Shown here piece after piece: positions 34,165-46,545 of a stretch of 64,000 bases of DNA; within the stretch, counting starts at the first letter, position 1; every line of letters starts with the position of its first letter. The stretch is from NCBI GenBank assembly GCA_034509755.1, contig CM067559.1, positions 34,338,032-34,402,031 of the forward strand, given 5' to 3'. The position numbers and the translations under genes were made by a program. The notes under the pieces are model-generated. The model searched no databases and was not told where the DNA came from. It was given only the letters and a program-made list of their open reading frames with translations. The DNA is from Anisodus tanguticus. Lineage: Eukaryota; Streptophyta; Magnoliopsida; Solanales; Solanaceae.

Positions 34165-35395
34165 TTATCCCCGAGGGGTGCTCAAATTGGAATAAGATGA
34201 GAGAGTACCGATTCGAAAGTCATGTGAGTAGTGGCCCCGGTGTCCATGTACCAATTTGGGTCCGGTTGAGTCAATCCCAACGTGTGCATCGCGGCCTCGA
34301 TATCGGTTTGAGTGGGGGCCGCCGCATGATGGGCTTGCGGAGGTCGGGGCCCAAGAACTCCCGGCCGTCTTTGGAACCGGGCCGTAATCGTTGTTATTGC
34401 CGTTCTTTGGGGCCACCGGCCGATGGGCCGCCAATGCCGGGTATTGGGCTCGGACTGATTGGCGCCCCACCGGCCGCCGGAATGCACCTTCTGGTTGTAT
34501 GGGGGGCGGCGGCCCACGGTCCACCGCCATCGCTCCACCGCCATGGGCCCCACCGCCGGGCCCATGGTGGTGGTGGGCCACTGTTCATTGGATGGGACCC
34601 ACCGCCTGCTTGCTGACCACCGGAACCTCCACCAGAACCGCCGCGTTTGCCCCCGCGATTTTTGTTATTATTTTTGTGATTATTCTTGCCGCCACCATTA
34701 TTATGGTTTTGGCCCGAATTATTCACAAAACCTGAAGAACTAGGAGAGGACGCCACCATGACAACTGGGCTTGCTCCGGTAGTCGCCTTTTTAGCCAAAT
34801 AGGCTTCTTCCAACGTAAGCATGGAGCGGGCTTGATGAAAGTCTGGAAGAGGGTTGCTTTGGCGAAGGAGAGTTCCAACACCATTATAGGCCTCCGAAAG
34901 ACCGGCAACCAACTGTAGAACTAGACGATTATTTGTTACTGGTGCGCCAAAATTACGTAGTTGATCCGCCAACTCCTTTAGTTTCTTGCAATATGCAGAA
35001 ACGTTTGGAAATTCGTCCATTCGAACGAGAGAGAATTCCTGCTCGAGTGTGACGACACGGGAATGTTGGTTGTCTTGGAATATGTCACGCAATCTATTCC
35101 ATGCAGCCATAGCCGTGGTATCCGACTCCATAATCGTCTGTAGAAGGTCCAGCGAAATAGTGGTGTATATCCACCGAAGAACGGTAGCATCAAGTGTAAT
35201 CCATAACTCAGGATCCTCCGCAGGAAGGGGTCTAGCGGGAGGAATGATGTGATGAAGAACTTGATAAGATATAGCGTGAATTTTAAACAACTCTGCCTAC
35301 GTTGCATATTGAACGTTTTCCATCTCAAGAACAATATGGATACTTAGCTTGATATTGGAAACCGTGAGGGCAGGGTGAAAATTGTTCTTAGACAT
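34165..35395 (-). pseudogene. Copia gag and protease start
   Basis: From the ATG at 35395-35393 the frame opens MSKNNFHPALTVSN and meets a TAG at 35299-35297 where relatives have Trp. Beyond it, 35290-34394 is open: LDATVLRWIYTTISLDLLQT, AAWNRLRDIFQDNQHSRVVT, NRLVLQLVAGLSEAYNGVGT, then a His/Gly/Pro-rich tail. A frameshift near 34400-34560 moves into the frame of 34565-34182, where NWYMDTGATTHMT marks the aspartic protease with intact DTGA. No zinc knuckle is seen, as is usual in this gag class. Gag would form the particle. Confidence 0.9.
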
Positions 35396-35541
35396 ATTGT
35401 AAGAACAAAGAAGGAGGGGAAATTTAAGAGAGGTTTTTGAGAGCAGAATACGAGATTTTGGAGAGAAAACCCGAGGGGGGTGGAGGGGTTCTCGGCCACA
35501 AGGTAGACAAAAGTTGAGAGAAAAACTTTTGTTTAGACCTA

Positions 35542-35555
35542 GTCTCTTGATACCA
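35542..35555 (-). other. Primer-binding site of the Copia element
   Basis: tggtatcaagagac on the minus strand, directly next to the LTR end. It resembles the initiator tRNA-Met site tggtatcagagc of most plant Copia elements, with an extra a. Confidence 0.75.
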
Positions 35556-36019
35556 TGAAAGAAATAACCCCCTTGATTATTTTCATTGATTGAATAGATA
35601 TATATACAAGTTACAAAATAGGAGAATCCTATTCCTATTCTATTTCTAAAACCTTATTCTACCATAATTCTAACTATACAATTATGGTATGTGTATATCC
35701 TAAATATGGTAAGAGTATATCCTAATCTAGGTAACAAATATACTACAATATACACACAATATACTTTCCTTAATATACACATCTTGTAACAGCCCTAACT
35801 CCCGTGATGGGCTGGACGTTGTTGGCACTGCCTTGAGGCCTAACAAGGCCACTGCTTCTTGCTGCACTGCTGCTGCCTGCTTAGGCCTTCTGCCGAGAGG
35901 CCCAACAGGCCCACTGCTGGTTGTTGCACTGCTGCTTGTTGTTTCAGTGGACTGATATACATGTGATATACACTGCTGTATATTCAGTGTATATCACATG
36001 TATATTGCTCTGCTTAACA
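35556..36019 (-). repeat. 5' LTR of the 30.6-36.0 kb Copia element
   Basis: 464 bp. It starts TGTTAAGCAGAGCAATATAC on the minus strand. It contains the palindrome-like tatacatgtgatatacac and tatatcacatgtatat near its start, as does the other LTR. Its middle is rich in ctg/cag. Confidence 0.95.
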
Positions 36020-36024
36020 GTGCA

Positions 36025-37320
36025 TAACTAGTATTTGAACCAAATAACCTCTTGCATCGGACAAAATTCGCATATGAGAACTTCATAAATTGGTGTCCTA
36101 CATGAACACAATAAGAAGTAATTTTTCTTTTAGAACTACAACCAATTTTGAAGCTCGACAAATACATTAAAGTAACAAATTCGCCTCCATATCACTTTTT
36201 ATAATTTTTCTGCACCGCTGTATAGATTGTCAAATGTGCTAAGCAAGTCATAATAGAGGAGAAAACAAAACGTATTCAAAGAGTTCTTATATTTGTCGAA
36301 TGTAGATGGAGTAGTAGAATTTGTTGCAATACATGATTTTTTTTTTTTAAATATCTCTAATGTTAGATAATACAAATTAAACTTATAGCAAAGTTACAGA
36401 TAGATCTTTCGAGTTTAATATTAAAAATCAATTGTTACCCAATTTCTGAAAATACAACAAATATTGGTACTCAAGTGCATCATCTTCGGGATCTTTACAT
36501 TTTGTACACCTCATGTATGATTTGAAATACACACTATCTTTTTATTTTTTTGTGATTCACCCCCTAATGCATTCATTTTGTTACAAAATTATAAATAACT
36601 CATTTATGAAATAGAAAATTAGGAATACCATAATCTTAAGGAATACCTAGTTAGCATATACTACCAAATTTGCATGTTTCGAGTTCCTCTACTATTTTTC
36701 TACCGCTATCTTTGCTTATCTTCTCGTTCCCATCATCTTAAAAGTTACTTCCAGAGATATTAAGATTACCGATTAAGTGGAAACCCTGAATTTTTTAAGT
36801 AGTTATATTAATTTCTCCATAATGATATTAATGAAGAAACTTTTTATTATTATTATTTCATTAATTCAATTATATACCTCAAATCTCATGAGGAGAAAAA
36901 TTTGCTAGTGTATTTTTTTTCCCCATCAGGTCTTATATAAAGAATTAGTTCATTATGCCTGGAGTAGGGAGAGAGATGTATTCATACATAAGAATGGAGC
37001 TTTCCAATTCAGCTAATAAGTACAATAACCAAAACATTGCCTAAATTAACTTCAAATTCTAACATCCTATCTCTTCTCAGAATTAGGAAATAGAATTGCG
37101 TAGTATGTTATGCATTGAATATGATTCATCTAATTTGTGTCGAGCAAGTAGTCCTTGGCGATAATTGATTAAGTGAGCATAAATATATCGTATTTTAGTT
37201 TATATGGAAATTAAGCAACCATGTTTCAAAGGAAAAAGAGGCATTAACATGTTAAAGCTCTTTACAAATAATAGAAGAACGTTAATTGACATTGATAATC
37301 TCTTTTCTTTTAAACGTAAG
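36025..37320. other. AT-rich intergenic sequence between two Copia elements
   Basis: No coding region, RNA gene or clear repeat was recognised in this 1.3-kb stretch. Confidence 0.5.
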
Positions 37321-38259
37321 TGTTGATGTTGGATGGATGTTGTGACAACATCTGTAAATGCTCAGGACAACATCTTATGAAAATAAGAATGTTGCCTGCG
37401 ATGTTGTGACAACATTCCTGACAACATCTCTGTAACGATTTTGCCTATTCTTTCAGCCAAAACAGGTTGTGTTACTGTGAGTAAAAAATGACCTAGGCAA
37501 GCTAACAATGATGTTGTGTTTAAAACGTGGTAAAAGAAACAGTCAAAGCTTGGAGAGGAAGCAGTGTGAAGACCAAGTCCAGAACGTTGAGCTTTTTAAG
37601 GAGCAAGAACCGGTCCAAGCTGAAGCCTTCTTTTACTCAGCCTCCGCAACCAATCAGTGAGGATTTCAAGGGAAGTTCCACACTATAAATAGAGGGGAGC
37701 TTCAGAGTATCGATATCCAGAATAAAAACGAGAAGAATTACCAAGAGAGCTCTCGCATATTCACCTTCAAAACTGGATCAACACACTTAGCCTAAAGTAG
37801 TATAACAACATCTAGTCCCACGTTACTATTGCTGCCCAGATTCTAGATCAAGCTTATATTTCAAGCAATAGTAATGAAGATGTTGTATTTGTCTTTTTAG
37901 ATCTTTTAACTTTAGGCTGAAGTCATCTGCGACTTCACTTTTGTTTGTAATTTCTTTTTCGTATTTATTGTTCAATCTTGTAAAAAGAAATTCATTTGTA
38001 ATAATATATAATTTATACAATTCTTTGGTCATTGACCATCAAGGGATATATTAATATATACCCTTGAAAATATAAACCTTGTGTCACTTTACTTTTTTCG
38101 CTGCATTTACTCTACAAAGGTTTATAACTGTTTTATCACAATGTTGCCTCAGATGTTGACACAACATTGAAGGCAACATCCAGAAACTGTTTTAATTGTT
38201 CTAGCTGTTACGATTTTATTCTTACATATTCTTGCTTATCCGTAGCCCCGGACCCAACA
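37321..38259 (+). repeat. 5' LTR of the SIRE-like element
   Basis: 939 bp, nearly identical in layout to the 3' copy. A TATA-like box cactataaatagagggg lies at about 37680. The first 130 bp hold two perfect or near-perfect palindromes, gatgttgtgacaacatc (37336-37352) and gatgttgtgacaacatt, and the last 120 bp another set (caatgttgcctcagatgttg then cacaacattgaaggcaacat). Confidence 0.95.
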
Positions 38260-38261
38260 AG

Positions 38262-38273
38262 TGGTATCAGAGC
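38262..38273 (+). other. Primer-binding site (initiator tRNA-Met type)
   Basis: tggtatcagagc, two bases after the LTR end. This is the standard plant Copia primer site. Confidence 0.9.
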
Positions 38274-38316
38274 CCACACTTGAAACAATAAGTGTTTGAT
38301 TCTGAATATTACAGTT

Positions 38317-40001
38317 ATGGACTCAGCTATACAAAACGTTGGTAGACTTCCAATTCTTGACGGAACTAACTATGTCTATTGGAAAGTTCGACTACGTTCT
38401 CACATCAAATCCATTGATGTTCGAGCTTGGAGATCAGTTTCCGAAGGCTATGTGATTTCCAAGTACCCAGCAAACGAGGATGGTGATGTACTTACCAAAT
38501 CCGAATCTGAATGGACCGCGGAAGAGATCAACAGTGCGAGCTTCAATAAAAAGGCCCTAAATGCGACATTTGGATGGGTAGATCTCTATATGTTTAAACT
38601 CATCCAGAATTGTACTACGGCCAAGGACGCTTGGGAGACCTTACAAACTCATTGTGAAGGTACCTCGAGTGTACGACGTACAAAGCTTCGCATGATTTTG
38701 AGTCAATACGAACGCTTAAGGATGGAAGAATCTGAAGACATAAAATCCTATTTTGAAAAGTTAATTGACATTGCTAATCAGTGTCAAGTGCTTGGTTCTC
38801 CTTTAACCAACACACAACTTGTGGATAAAGCCCTCAGATCTCTTCCAGAAAGATTTAATACTAAAATTTATGCTATTGAAGAAGCCCATAATCTTGCTAC
38901 TATGGATCTACATGCCTTGATGAGCATCTTTCAAACATATGAGATGAACATGAAGATCCAAAGAGATTTGTATAAAGACAAAACTTTGGCACTCCAAGGA
39001 CAAACCTCGGAAACTGAATTGGAAGACGAGGAGAAAACTTGGAGGAACTGGGAAATGGTGCAATTGTTGCCTTACTTACTCGTCGATTCAATTCGATGGT
39101 GAGAAAGATCAACATTGATCGCAATAAAGCCAAATACAAACAGCATCAAAACCCACTCTTCAATAAACAGCCGAATAGATCACATTCTGAGCAAAGAAAT
39201 CACAATCCACTGAGGAAATCTAACTCCGACAGTACCAATTTCAATCCCAAACAACTCGAGGGAGTGCAGTGTCATGCATGCTCGGGTTGGGGACACTACG
39301 CTAATGAGTGTGCAAACACCCTTAGAAAAATTGGGAAGGTTATGTGGGTAACTCTCAGTGATGATGAGAACGAAGAGGAGGAAGGAGATCAAGAAGAAGA
39401 ATCACAGGCAATGCTGGCAGCCATGTTTGAACACTCACTGTCCAACGATGAAGATGTTGTCGACAATGTTGCGACAACATCAAGAACAACATCATACTCA
39501 ACATCTGAAATGTCTTCAACATCAGAGAGGTATGTATACTTTGACTATTCTGATGTAAATTGTTTTAGTGGATTTAATTCTTCATCTGAGGTTGTAAATT
39601 TGGATCTAGTTGACTCCAAAGACAACATGATAAAGGAATTACAAAATCTTTGTAAAGCCTTAATCACTGAATCTGAGCAACTAGACTCAAAAGCAAAATT
39701 AGTGGCTCTTGAGAATAGCAATCTGAAAGGCACAATCAACCGATTAGAGGTGGCACTTACCAAAAAGGACCTAGAGCTTGGTAAGATTCATACACGATTG
39801 AACGTAGCTGAGACCACCTTTCAAAGGCTCAACATGGGAACCTCCAAACTGGATGAAATATTGAACTTCAATAAACCCAAAAGAGATGGGCTTGGGTACC
39901 AATCTCCTAGCAAAACAAATAATTCCAGAATCTATAATCAAACTGAGAGGATAAAATTTGTCAAAGAAAATCCGAGTAACTCTCAGATCATTGAAATTTG
40001 A
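38317..40001 (+). pseudogene. SIRE-like gag with zinc knuckle, one frameshift
   Basis: From ATG 38317 the frame gives MDSAIQNVGRLPILDGTNYV then YWKVRLRSHIKSIDVRAW, AKDAWETLQTHCEGTSSVRR and SPLTNTQLVDKALRSLPERF, ending at 39102 by a frameshift near 39040. The next frame (39039-40001) continues with LLTRRFNSMVRK, a CCHC zinc knuckle CHACSGWGHYANEC (about 39271-39312), an acidic stretch DDENEEEEGDQEEES, and a Leu-rich coiled-coil tail with regular charged residues. Gag would form the virus-like particle and bind RNA. Within 39450-39520 the DNA carries a dense set of gttg/caac motifs. Confidence 0.92.
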
Positions 40002-41502
40002 TCGAAGTTTGTATGTAGCTTCTGTAAGAAGTCAGGACATCTTATGCCCTATTTCTACAAACTTCAAAACTCTGCACTCAGAATATTGCCTAAAATGTCG
40101 TCAGCAATGTTTCCCAACATCACTGACAACATTCAAAGCAACTAGCCTGAAAGCAGAAGGAAGAAAAAGGAATGGGTACCCAAACTGAATCTGAAATGTA
40201 ATGTGTGCATAACTACTTTGCGTACTAACATTACATGTTCTTGACACTTTGATAGTGGCTGCTCACGTCATATGACAGGTACCAAAAGTCTATTGAAAGA
40301 GTATGGAGAATTCAATGGAGGATTAGTGACCTTTGGAGGAGGAAGTAAGAGTAAGATAATTGGTAAAGGAACTCTTAATGTTCCGGATGTACCAGCCTTG
40401 AAAAATGTTCTTCATGTAGAAGGTTTGGTTGCTAATCTTCTTAGCATAATCTAACTATGTGATGATGATCTCGAGGTGAAATTCAACAAGCTTGGATGCA
40501 ATGTTACAGATTCTACAGAAAAATATGTCGTGTTAGGAACCCGAACTGGAGACAATTTCTATCTAGTCGGAAGACAAGAGTTCTGCAACTCCGCAAAGGT
40601 AGGTGACTTGACACTTTGGCATCAAAAGTTGGGACATGTCAACTACGGCACCTTGGAGAAGGTGATCTCATTTGAAGCTGTCAGAGGCATTCCTAGACTG
40701 GATCCAAAAGATAAAACAATGTGCGAAGATTGTTTGAAAGAAAAGCAGACCCGAGTCTCTCATAATGTTGTCCAACATGACGGACAACATTCAGGTACGT
40801 CTCATTATTTCCAATTACTGCATATGGATCTTATGGGTCCAATCGAGGTAGATAGCCTAGGATGAATGAGATATTCTTATGTGATAGTAGATGATTTTTC
40901 CAGATTTACTTGGATCTATTTTTTAAAGGAAAAATCACAAACCTTTGAGATGTTTAGAACACTTTACTCTAGGATTAAGAATCTGTTTTGTTCTTCGATT
41001 TTCAGAATTAGATCTGATCATGGAAAGGAGTTTGAAAATCAAACCTTTGCAAAATTTTGTGAAAAGAAAGGCATATTCCATGAATTTTCGGCACCAAAAA
41101 CACCACAACAAAATGGGGTTGCCGAAAGAAAGAACAGAACTTTACAAGAAATGGATAGAGTTATGTTAACTTCTAAGCAATTGTCAAAGAGGTTTTGGAC
41201 TGAAGCCTTGAACACGGTATGTCACATAACTAATAGAATATATTTAAGGCCAGGGACCAAAATGACACCCTTTGAACTGTTAAATGGAAAGAAACCTACA
41301 TTGCGGTACTTTCATATCTTTGGGTGTGTGTGCTATATTCTTAATGACAGGGATCAACTGACTAAATATGACACTAAGAGTGACAATGGAATATTCGTTG
41401 ACTACTCTCAGAATAGCCATGCTTACCGAATATACAATCTTCGGACAAAGACCATACATGAGTCAGTCAATGTTATTTTTGATGATCTGCTGGATATCTG
41501 GT
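40002..41502 (+). pseudogene. Protease, GAG-pre-integrase and integrase of the SIRE-like element
   Basis: After gag a broken CSFCKKSGH knuckle leads into the protease region: FDSGCSRHMTG (about 40247-40280; SIRE lineage has DSGCSRHM in place of DTGA), FGGGSKSKIIGKGTL and VLHVEGLVANLLSI, then a TAA at 40452. LTLWHQKLGHVNYGTLEKVI and CEDCLKEKQTR are the zinc-binding H-H-C-C part. The core shows LLHMDLMGPIEVDSLG, a TGA at about 40863, IVDDFSRFTWIYFLKEKSQT, IRSDHGKEFENQTF and TPQQNGVAERKNRTLQEM, i.e. the D-D-E triad. The C-terminal part ends in VIFDDLLDIW and a TAG. Confidence 0.92.
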
Positions 41503-43366
41503 AGATCTTCAGAAAACAACATTGTGGTTGCAGTTGAAGAGGAGCAACCCATTGAAGAAACAGATGTTGTCCCAATATCAGAAGAAACATCTGAACCTCA
41601 AAGAGAGAACACAGGGGACGAAGTCGAGGAGGAGTCTGCTACTGAACTGAATGATCAAGTGAGAAGAGACCCGCCATCGAGGATTATAAGGAACCATCCA
41701 CCCTACCAGGTGATAGGGGGAGTTTTTTAGAAGAGGCGTACAAGATGGAAAGAGTCAGTGAATTACCGAGAAATGGTAAGGTATGTGTGCATGTCCACCA
41801 TATATCAACAGGTAAGTCTTTCTTGTCTTACATCTACTTTGGAACCTAAAAATATTGGGGAAGCATTAAAAGATAATCTTTGGATTCAAACCATGCAAGA
41901 GGAGCTTGAACAATTTGCCCGAAATGAGGTTTGGGACTTGGTACCATGACCCAACAACACAAATGTTATTGGGACCAAATGGATATTCAAAAACAAATCA
42001 GATGAGTCAGGGAAAATTGTTAGGAACAAAGCTCGACTTGTTGCTCAAGGATATACACAAGTAGAAGGTATCGACTATGACGAGACCTTTTCTCCTGTGG
42101 CTAGAATTGAGTGAATAAGATTTCTTCTTGCTATTGCTTGCTATCTAAAGATTACCTTGCACCAAATGGACGTTAAAGGTGCCTTCCTTAATGGATAGTT
42201 GGACAAAGAAGTATATGTTGAACAACCAAAGGGATTTGAGGATCCTCACCATCCACATCATGTGTACAAGCTCAAGAAAGCTTTGTATGGACTAAAACAA
42301 GCACCACGTGCATGGTATGGTCGTTTAACTGGCTTCCTTGTTGAGTTTGGTTTTACCCGTGGAGAAGCTGACAGAACATTATTCATTAAAAGACACGGTG
42401 TAGATGTAATAATAGCTCAAATCTATGTTGATGATATTGTTTTTGGTTCGACTACAGAATCATTCTTGAAGTCGTTTGTCGAAGCAATGTCAACAACATT
42501 TGAGATGAGCATGATTGGAAAACTAACATTTTTCGTAGGCTTGCAGATTAAACAGGATGAAGATGGGATCTTTGTATCTCAAAGCAAGTACGCCAAGAAT
42601 CTTGTTAGGAGATTTGGTCTGAAAAATGCTAAACACAAGAAGACTCCAATGGGCTCTACGCAATAGGTATGTAAAGACGATGTTGGACAAGATGTTGACC
42701 CAATATTGTACCGATCTATGATAGGTAGCCTTTTATACCTTACTGCCAGTCGCCCCAATATCATGTTTAGCGTATGTGTTTGCGCCAGGTTCCAAGCCAG
42801 TCCCAAGGTATCTCATTTTAATGTTGTGAAACGTATCATTCGATATGTTGCCGGTACAAGTGACTTGGGAATTTGGTACTCCAAAGACACAAATCCTAAT
42901 CTAATAGGATATAGTGACTCGGATTGGGGTGGGTGATGTAGACGATAGGAAAAGCACTAGTGGTGGGTGTTTCTATCTTGGCAATAATCTAGTCTCATGG
43001 TACAGTCGTAAACAAAATTGTGTATTACTCTCGACTGCCGAATCTGAATATGTGGCAGCCGGAAGTTGTTGTGCTCAACTGATCTTGTTACGACATATGC
43101 TAGATGACTATGTCATATCTAATAACTCCATGATTTTGTACTGTGATAATCTGAGTGCTATTAATATTTCCAAAAATCATGTTCCGCATTCACGTACAAA
43201 GCACATAGACATAAGACATCATTTTTTAAGAGACTTAGTAGAAAAACAGCTAGTTCAAATCGAACATGTTGATACTCTTTTTCAACTGGCTGACATTTTT
43301 ACCAAACCTTTAGATCATGAGAGATTTCCTAGCTTGAAAAAATCTCTTGGTCTATGTTTTCTTTGA
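41503..43366 (+). pseudogene. Reverse transcriptase and RNase H of the SIRE-like element
   Basis: An acidic linker is followed by the reverse transcriptase: LKDNLWIQTMQEELEQF, TGA near 41948, TKWIFKNKSDESGKIVRNKA, VEGIDYDETFSPVARIE, TGA near 42113, MDVKGAFLNG, TAG near 42197, EVYVEQPKGFEDPHHPHHV, LKKALYGLKQAPRAWYGRLT and the catalytic IYVDDIVFGST. A TAG at 42664 ends the open stretch. RNase H follows with GYSDSDWGG (frameshift near 42930), STSGGCFYLGNNLVSWYSRK, STAESEYVAAGSCCAQ, YCDNLSAINISKNHVPHSRT and KHIDIRHHFLRD, ending at 43366 with KSLGLCFL. Not functional in this copy. Confidence 0.92.
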
Positions 43367-43941
43367 AAATAAGACAGACTAGGTAGATGTTGTCCGAAAT
43401 ATTATCCTAACATTCTGGGTAACATTTACTAATTGAGTCAATATACATGATAAGTGTTGTAGTGATGTTGCACTATTTTTTTTAAAGATTCAAGCATGAC
43501 TTTAAAAGTATCATAAGAAGGCGAAGCCTCTACTAAAAGATTTGGATGTATAGAAAAAGAGCAAAGCTCTAAGATTGGTATCGTTCATATCCTATAGGAA
43601 TACCACGTGCTTCAAAAAGGTTGAAAATTCCTCAATTTTTTTTTAATATGTATATGTTCAACTAAGTTGATTAAGGACAATGGTAAAATATTACATTAGT
43701 CCAGCGATCAGTCTCATAGGGAACGTATACGAAAATATCATCTGCCAAATCAGAAAATCCTTGGAGTCTCATAATGCTTGTTTAACCTTGAAATGTTGCC
43801 AACATCGTTAACAACATCGTGTTCCAGTACATTGATCAATCTGGTTTATCTTATTTTATTCTTGTTTTTGGTATTTAACACATCTTTGTCTTTAACGGAA
43901 AATCCAAAAATTCTGGAGGACCGTTTTTATTTAAACTTTAA

Positions 43942-46002
43942 ATGATGTTATGTGCTGTGTACATCCTTTATTTTAGGTGTGTAAAGAGTTCTTATTCTTT
44001 TATACAATCTAAATTTAAGGAAAAGGAGTTTGAGTATAAGTATATTTTTTCCATAATGAAACCTCCCATTTTTGTCTTGGAATTGTCACATCAACCAATT
44101 TATCAAAACATGGCAGCCCAAACACCACCGTCATTTTTCAAAATCCAAAGCTTCTCTAACACGCCCAATCCTTCAAAACCCTCTCCCATGTCCATTTTCC
44201 CAAAATTCACAAACACCAAAGATTATTCCCCAATGTCAACTAGTCCAGCAAACAGCAACAAGGTTTACAAGCACTATACTTCCATCAATAGCTTGAAACC
44301 GGTCGAGGAGGACTGCACACAGGCTATGATCCTGCTTGGTTCAGATAAGCCATTACAGGTGAACTACCCAGGCGATAATAAAAACCCAATCGATGTTGAT
44401 GCAATATTTGATTTCTCAAACCTTGCCTCAAGACAGTCAAAATCGACATTTTCGACACAAAGGTCAAAAAGGGTTTTCGAAAACCAATTCGGTGACAACC
44501 AGTCTGCTAAAAGATCCAGGGAAGAGTCGACTTTCCTTGTTGATACTACCAAGGAAGAGTCGACTTTCCTTGTTGATACTACCACTAGCAGCGGCGCTGA
44601 CACCGATTTCAGTGTGCCCAGTTCTTCCAGAACTCCATCAACTTTCACTCCACAAGCAGAAACCGAGAAGGAAAAAGAAGAAGAAGAGATGTCAGATGAC
44701 ATACCTCTACTGAACTTCATTCCTAAAGGGATCCGCAGAACATACTAGAATTTTGATAAAAATGTTGCCTCAACATCAAAGGCAACAGACGAGAAAATGG
44801 ACCCAGACTATGTTGCCCCAACATCCGAGGCAACACCTGCAGCCACCTCATCCGAACAAGAAAATACAGATTCTGAGGTAATTCCCTACTCTTCCATATT
44901 TCAAACGAAATCATGCTCCAGTAACTGGAATTGGTTTTAAAATAGAGGAGTTAGAGGGGAGAAAGTGATTGACCTAACTTCATTCTCCAAAAATGGTTTA
45001 GTTGATTTCTTAAGTAGTCGAAAGGTCTTAAGCTCTGTATCTGGTAAGAATCCTTATTGTGAGAAGGTGGTTAGGGTGTTCTATACTAATCTGACGCTTG
45101 TTGTTAGGGACACAACCTCAAGGAAATTTGGGAGAGTGTACCTATACAACAAGGTATACAATTTTACACCTAATATCATCAACTCCACTCTTGGGATAAC
45201 TGTTAGTGAAAGAGAACCTCAACCAAACCCCCACTATGGAGGAACTCAATTCGATGATCAAGTACCTTACGGGGAATTTGATCACTGTTTGGGCTCCTCG
45301 CAATCCTGTGTCAAAACTCACTGCCTTGTTTGCCACTTTGCACAAACTTGCTATATACAACTGGCTACCCTCCCTCAACGAGACAGTAGTGACCCTTGAT
45401 CAAGCATCATTGCTTTTCAAGATTGAAGGAATCAAAAAGTTGACTTAGGAACCCTCATATTTAACCATGTTGCCAACTTGGCAGAAAGACAAAGCAACTC
45501 TACCCTTTCATACCCCTCCTTGATTTTTCAAATCCTGCTCAACCAAGGTTTTAAGACTCCAAAAGGAGAAAAGATGAGTCCATCCTTAAAGGTTTACTCA
45601 GTACAGCGAGCAGTTGTGAACAACAGGGACATAGTTATTGATCTGCCCTGGAAGAAAGATGAATGGGACACTGACACATCAAAGGATGTTGCCGACATTC
45701 CTGGCAACATTGGTCAAAGAAAGGTCCCAATGTCCAAAGACTGGCTTTGACAGCACATTGCTGAACTTGACATGCAAATTCAAGACCTAGTGCGAGCCAG
45801 GAACTATTATGTGGGCCTACTTTCTTCACAAAAAAGCGGAGAGGATGATGCTGATGATGTTGCCGCTGGAAGCAGACAGACATGGGGAGCTCCTACCGAT
45901 GAGGATGCAGGCCATGATGTTGCTGCTGGAAGCAGACAGACAGAAGGAGCTGATACTAATGAGGATGTAGGCCATGATGCAGGGGGAGAGAAGTTGAGAT
46001 GA
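43942..46002 (+). pseudogene. Post-pol frame, plant-transposon-protein-like, broken
   Basis: The likely start is the ATG at 44110 (MAAQTPPSFFKIQSFSNTPN). The first part, to 44748, is Ser/Pro/Thr-rich, with a tandem doubling of EESTFLVDTT (44521-44583). From 44965: MIDLTSFSKNGLVDFLSSRK, VVRVFYTNLTLVVRDTTSRK, FGRVYLYNKVYNFTPNIINS and TLGITVSE, which matches what I know as the putative plant transposon protein family (Pfam Transposase_32, from memory). After a frameshift it continues VSKLTALFATLHKLAIYNWL and, from 45478, a region with a 60-bp tandem duplication (two VAAGSRQT copies, 45856-45975). SIRE elements keep an extra frame here, often called env-like. I see no signal peptide or clear membrane segment. 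Function unknown. Confidence 0.65.
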
Positions 46003-46532
46003 TGACTGCTGACTACTTCTGATATTATGGAGATGAAGATGGTGCTGCACAGAGTGATTGATCCCAGAAAGCAGCTGGAAGCTACTGTGACTCGATTACT
46101 CTAGTCAAGGATGATCATGCTGATGGAATGGAGTGTTGATTCAATGATGAATGGAGTACTGATAATCCCTGTTTATTTGAATATTGGATATACTAACATT
46201 TGGAATATTTTTTGTGTTTGTAATATTTTACTTTGGGATATTTGGTATGTACTTGCAGACATTGTGACTGATGTTTATATATATTTGCCTGATGTGGATT
46301 GATATGAATGGTTACTGTAGACTGATTACGCGGTTGTTGTAAGTAAGTCACAACTAACAGAACATAACTCCTATCTAATCAAATCATCGATACAACACTA
46401 CTTGGAATATACTACTGCAGGTTAAGGGGGAGCATAGCACTGATCCTACTGATTCTTGGAATGTAAGGACTATATCGGGAATCAGTATCCTAGTCATTTT
46501 CGCTTCGTATGGAGTTTTGTGAAGAAAAGGCA

Positions 46533-46545
46533 AAAAGGGGGAGAT
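46533..46545 (+). other. Polypurine tract of the SIRE-like element
   Basis: aaaaagggggaga just before the 3' LTR. It primes plus-strand synthesis in this family. Confidence 0.85.

Larger units (their letters stand above)
30576..36019 (-). mobile_element. Complete but decayed Copia LTR retrotransposon, 5.4 kb
   Basis: Minus-strand element with LTRs at 35556-36019 (5') and 30576-31044 (3'), both starting TGTTAA and ending TTTCA. It is flanked by gtgca on both sides (30571-30575 and 36020-36024), a perfect 5-bp target duplication. The primer-binding site tggtatcaagagac follows the 5' LTR directly. Order gag, protease, integrase, reverse transcriptase, RNase H is that of Ty1/Copia. Copies A, B and C at 0.3-5.3 kb belong to the same or a close family. 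Stops and frameshifts break the polyprotein. Confidence 0.95.
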
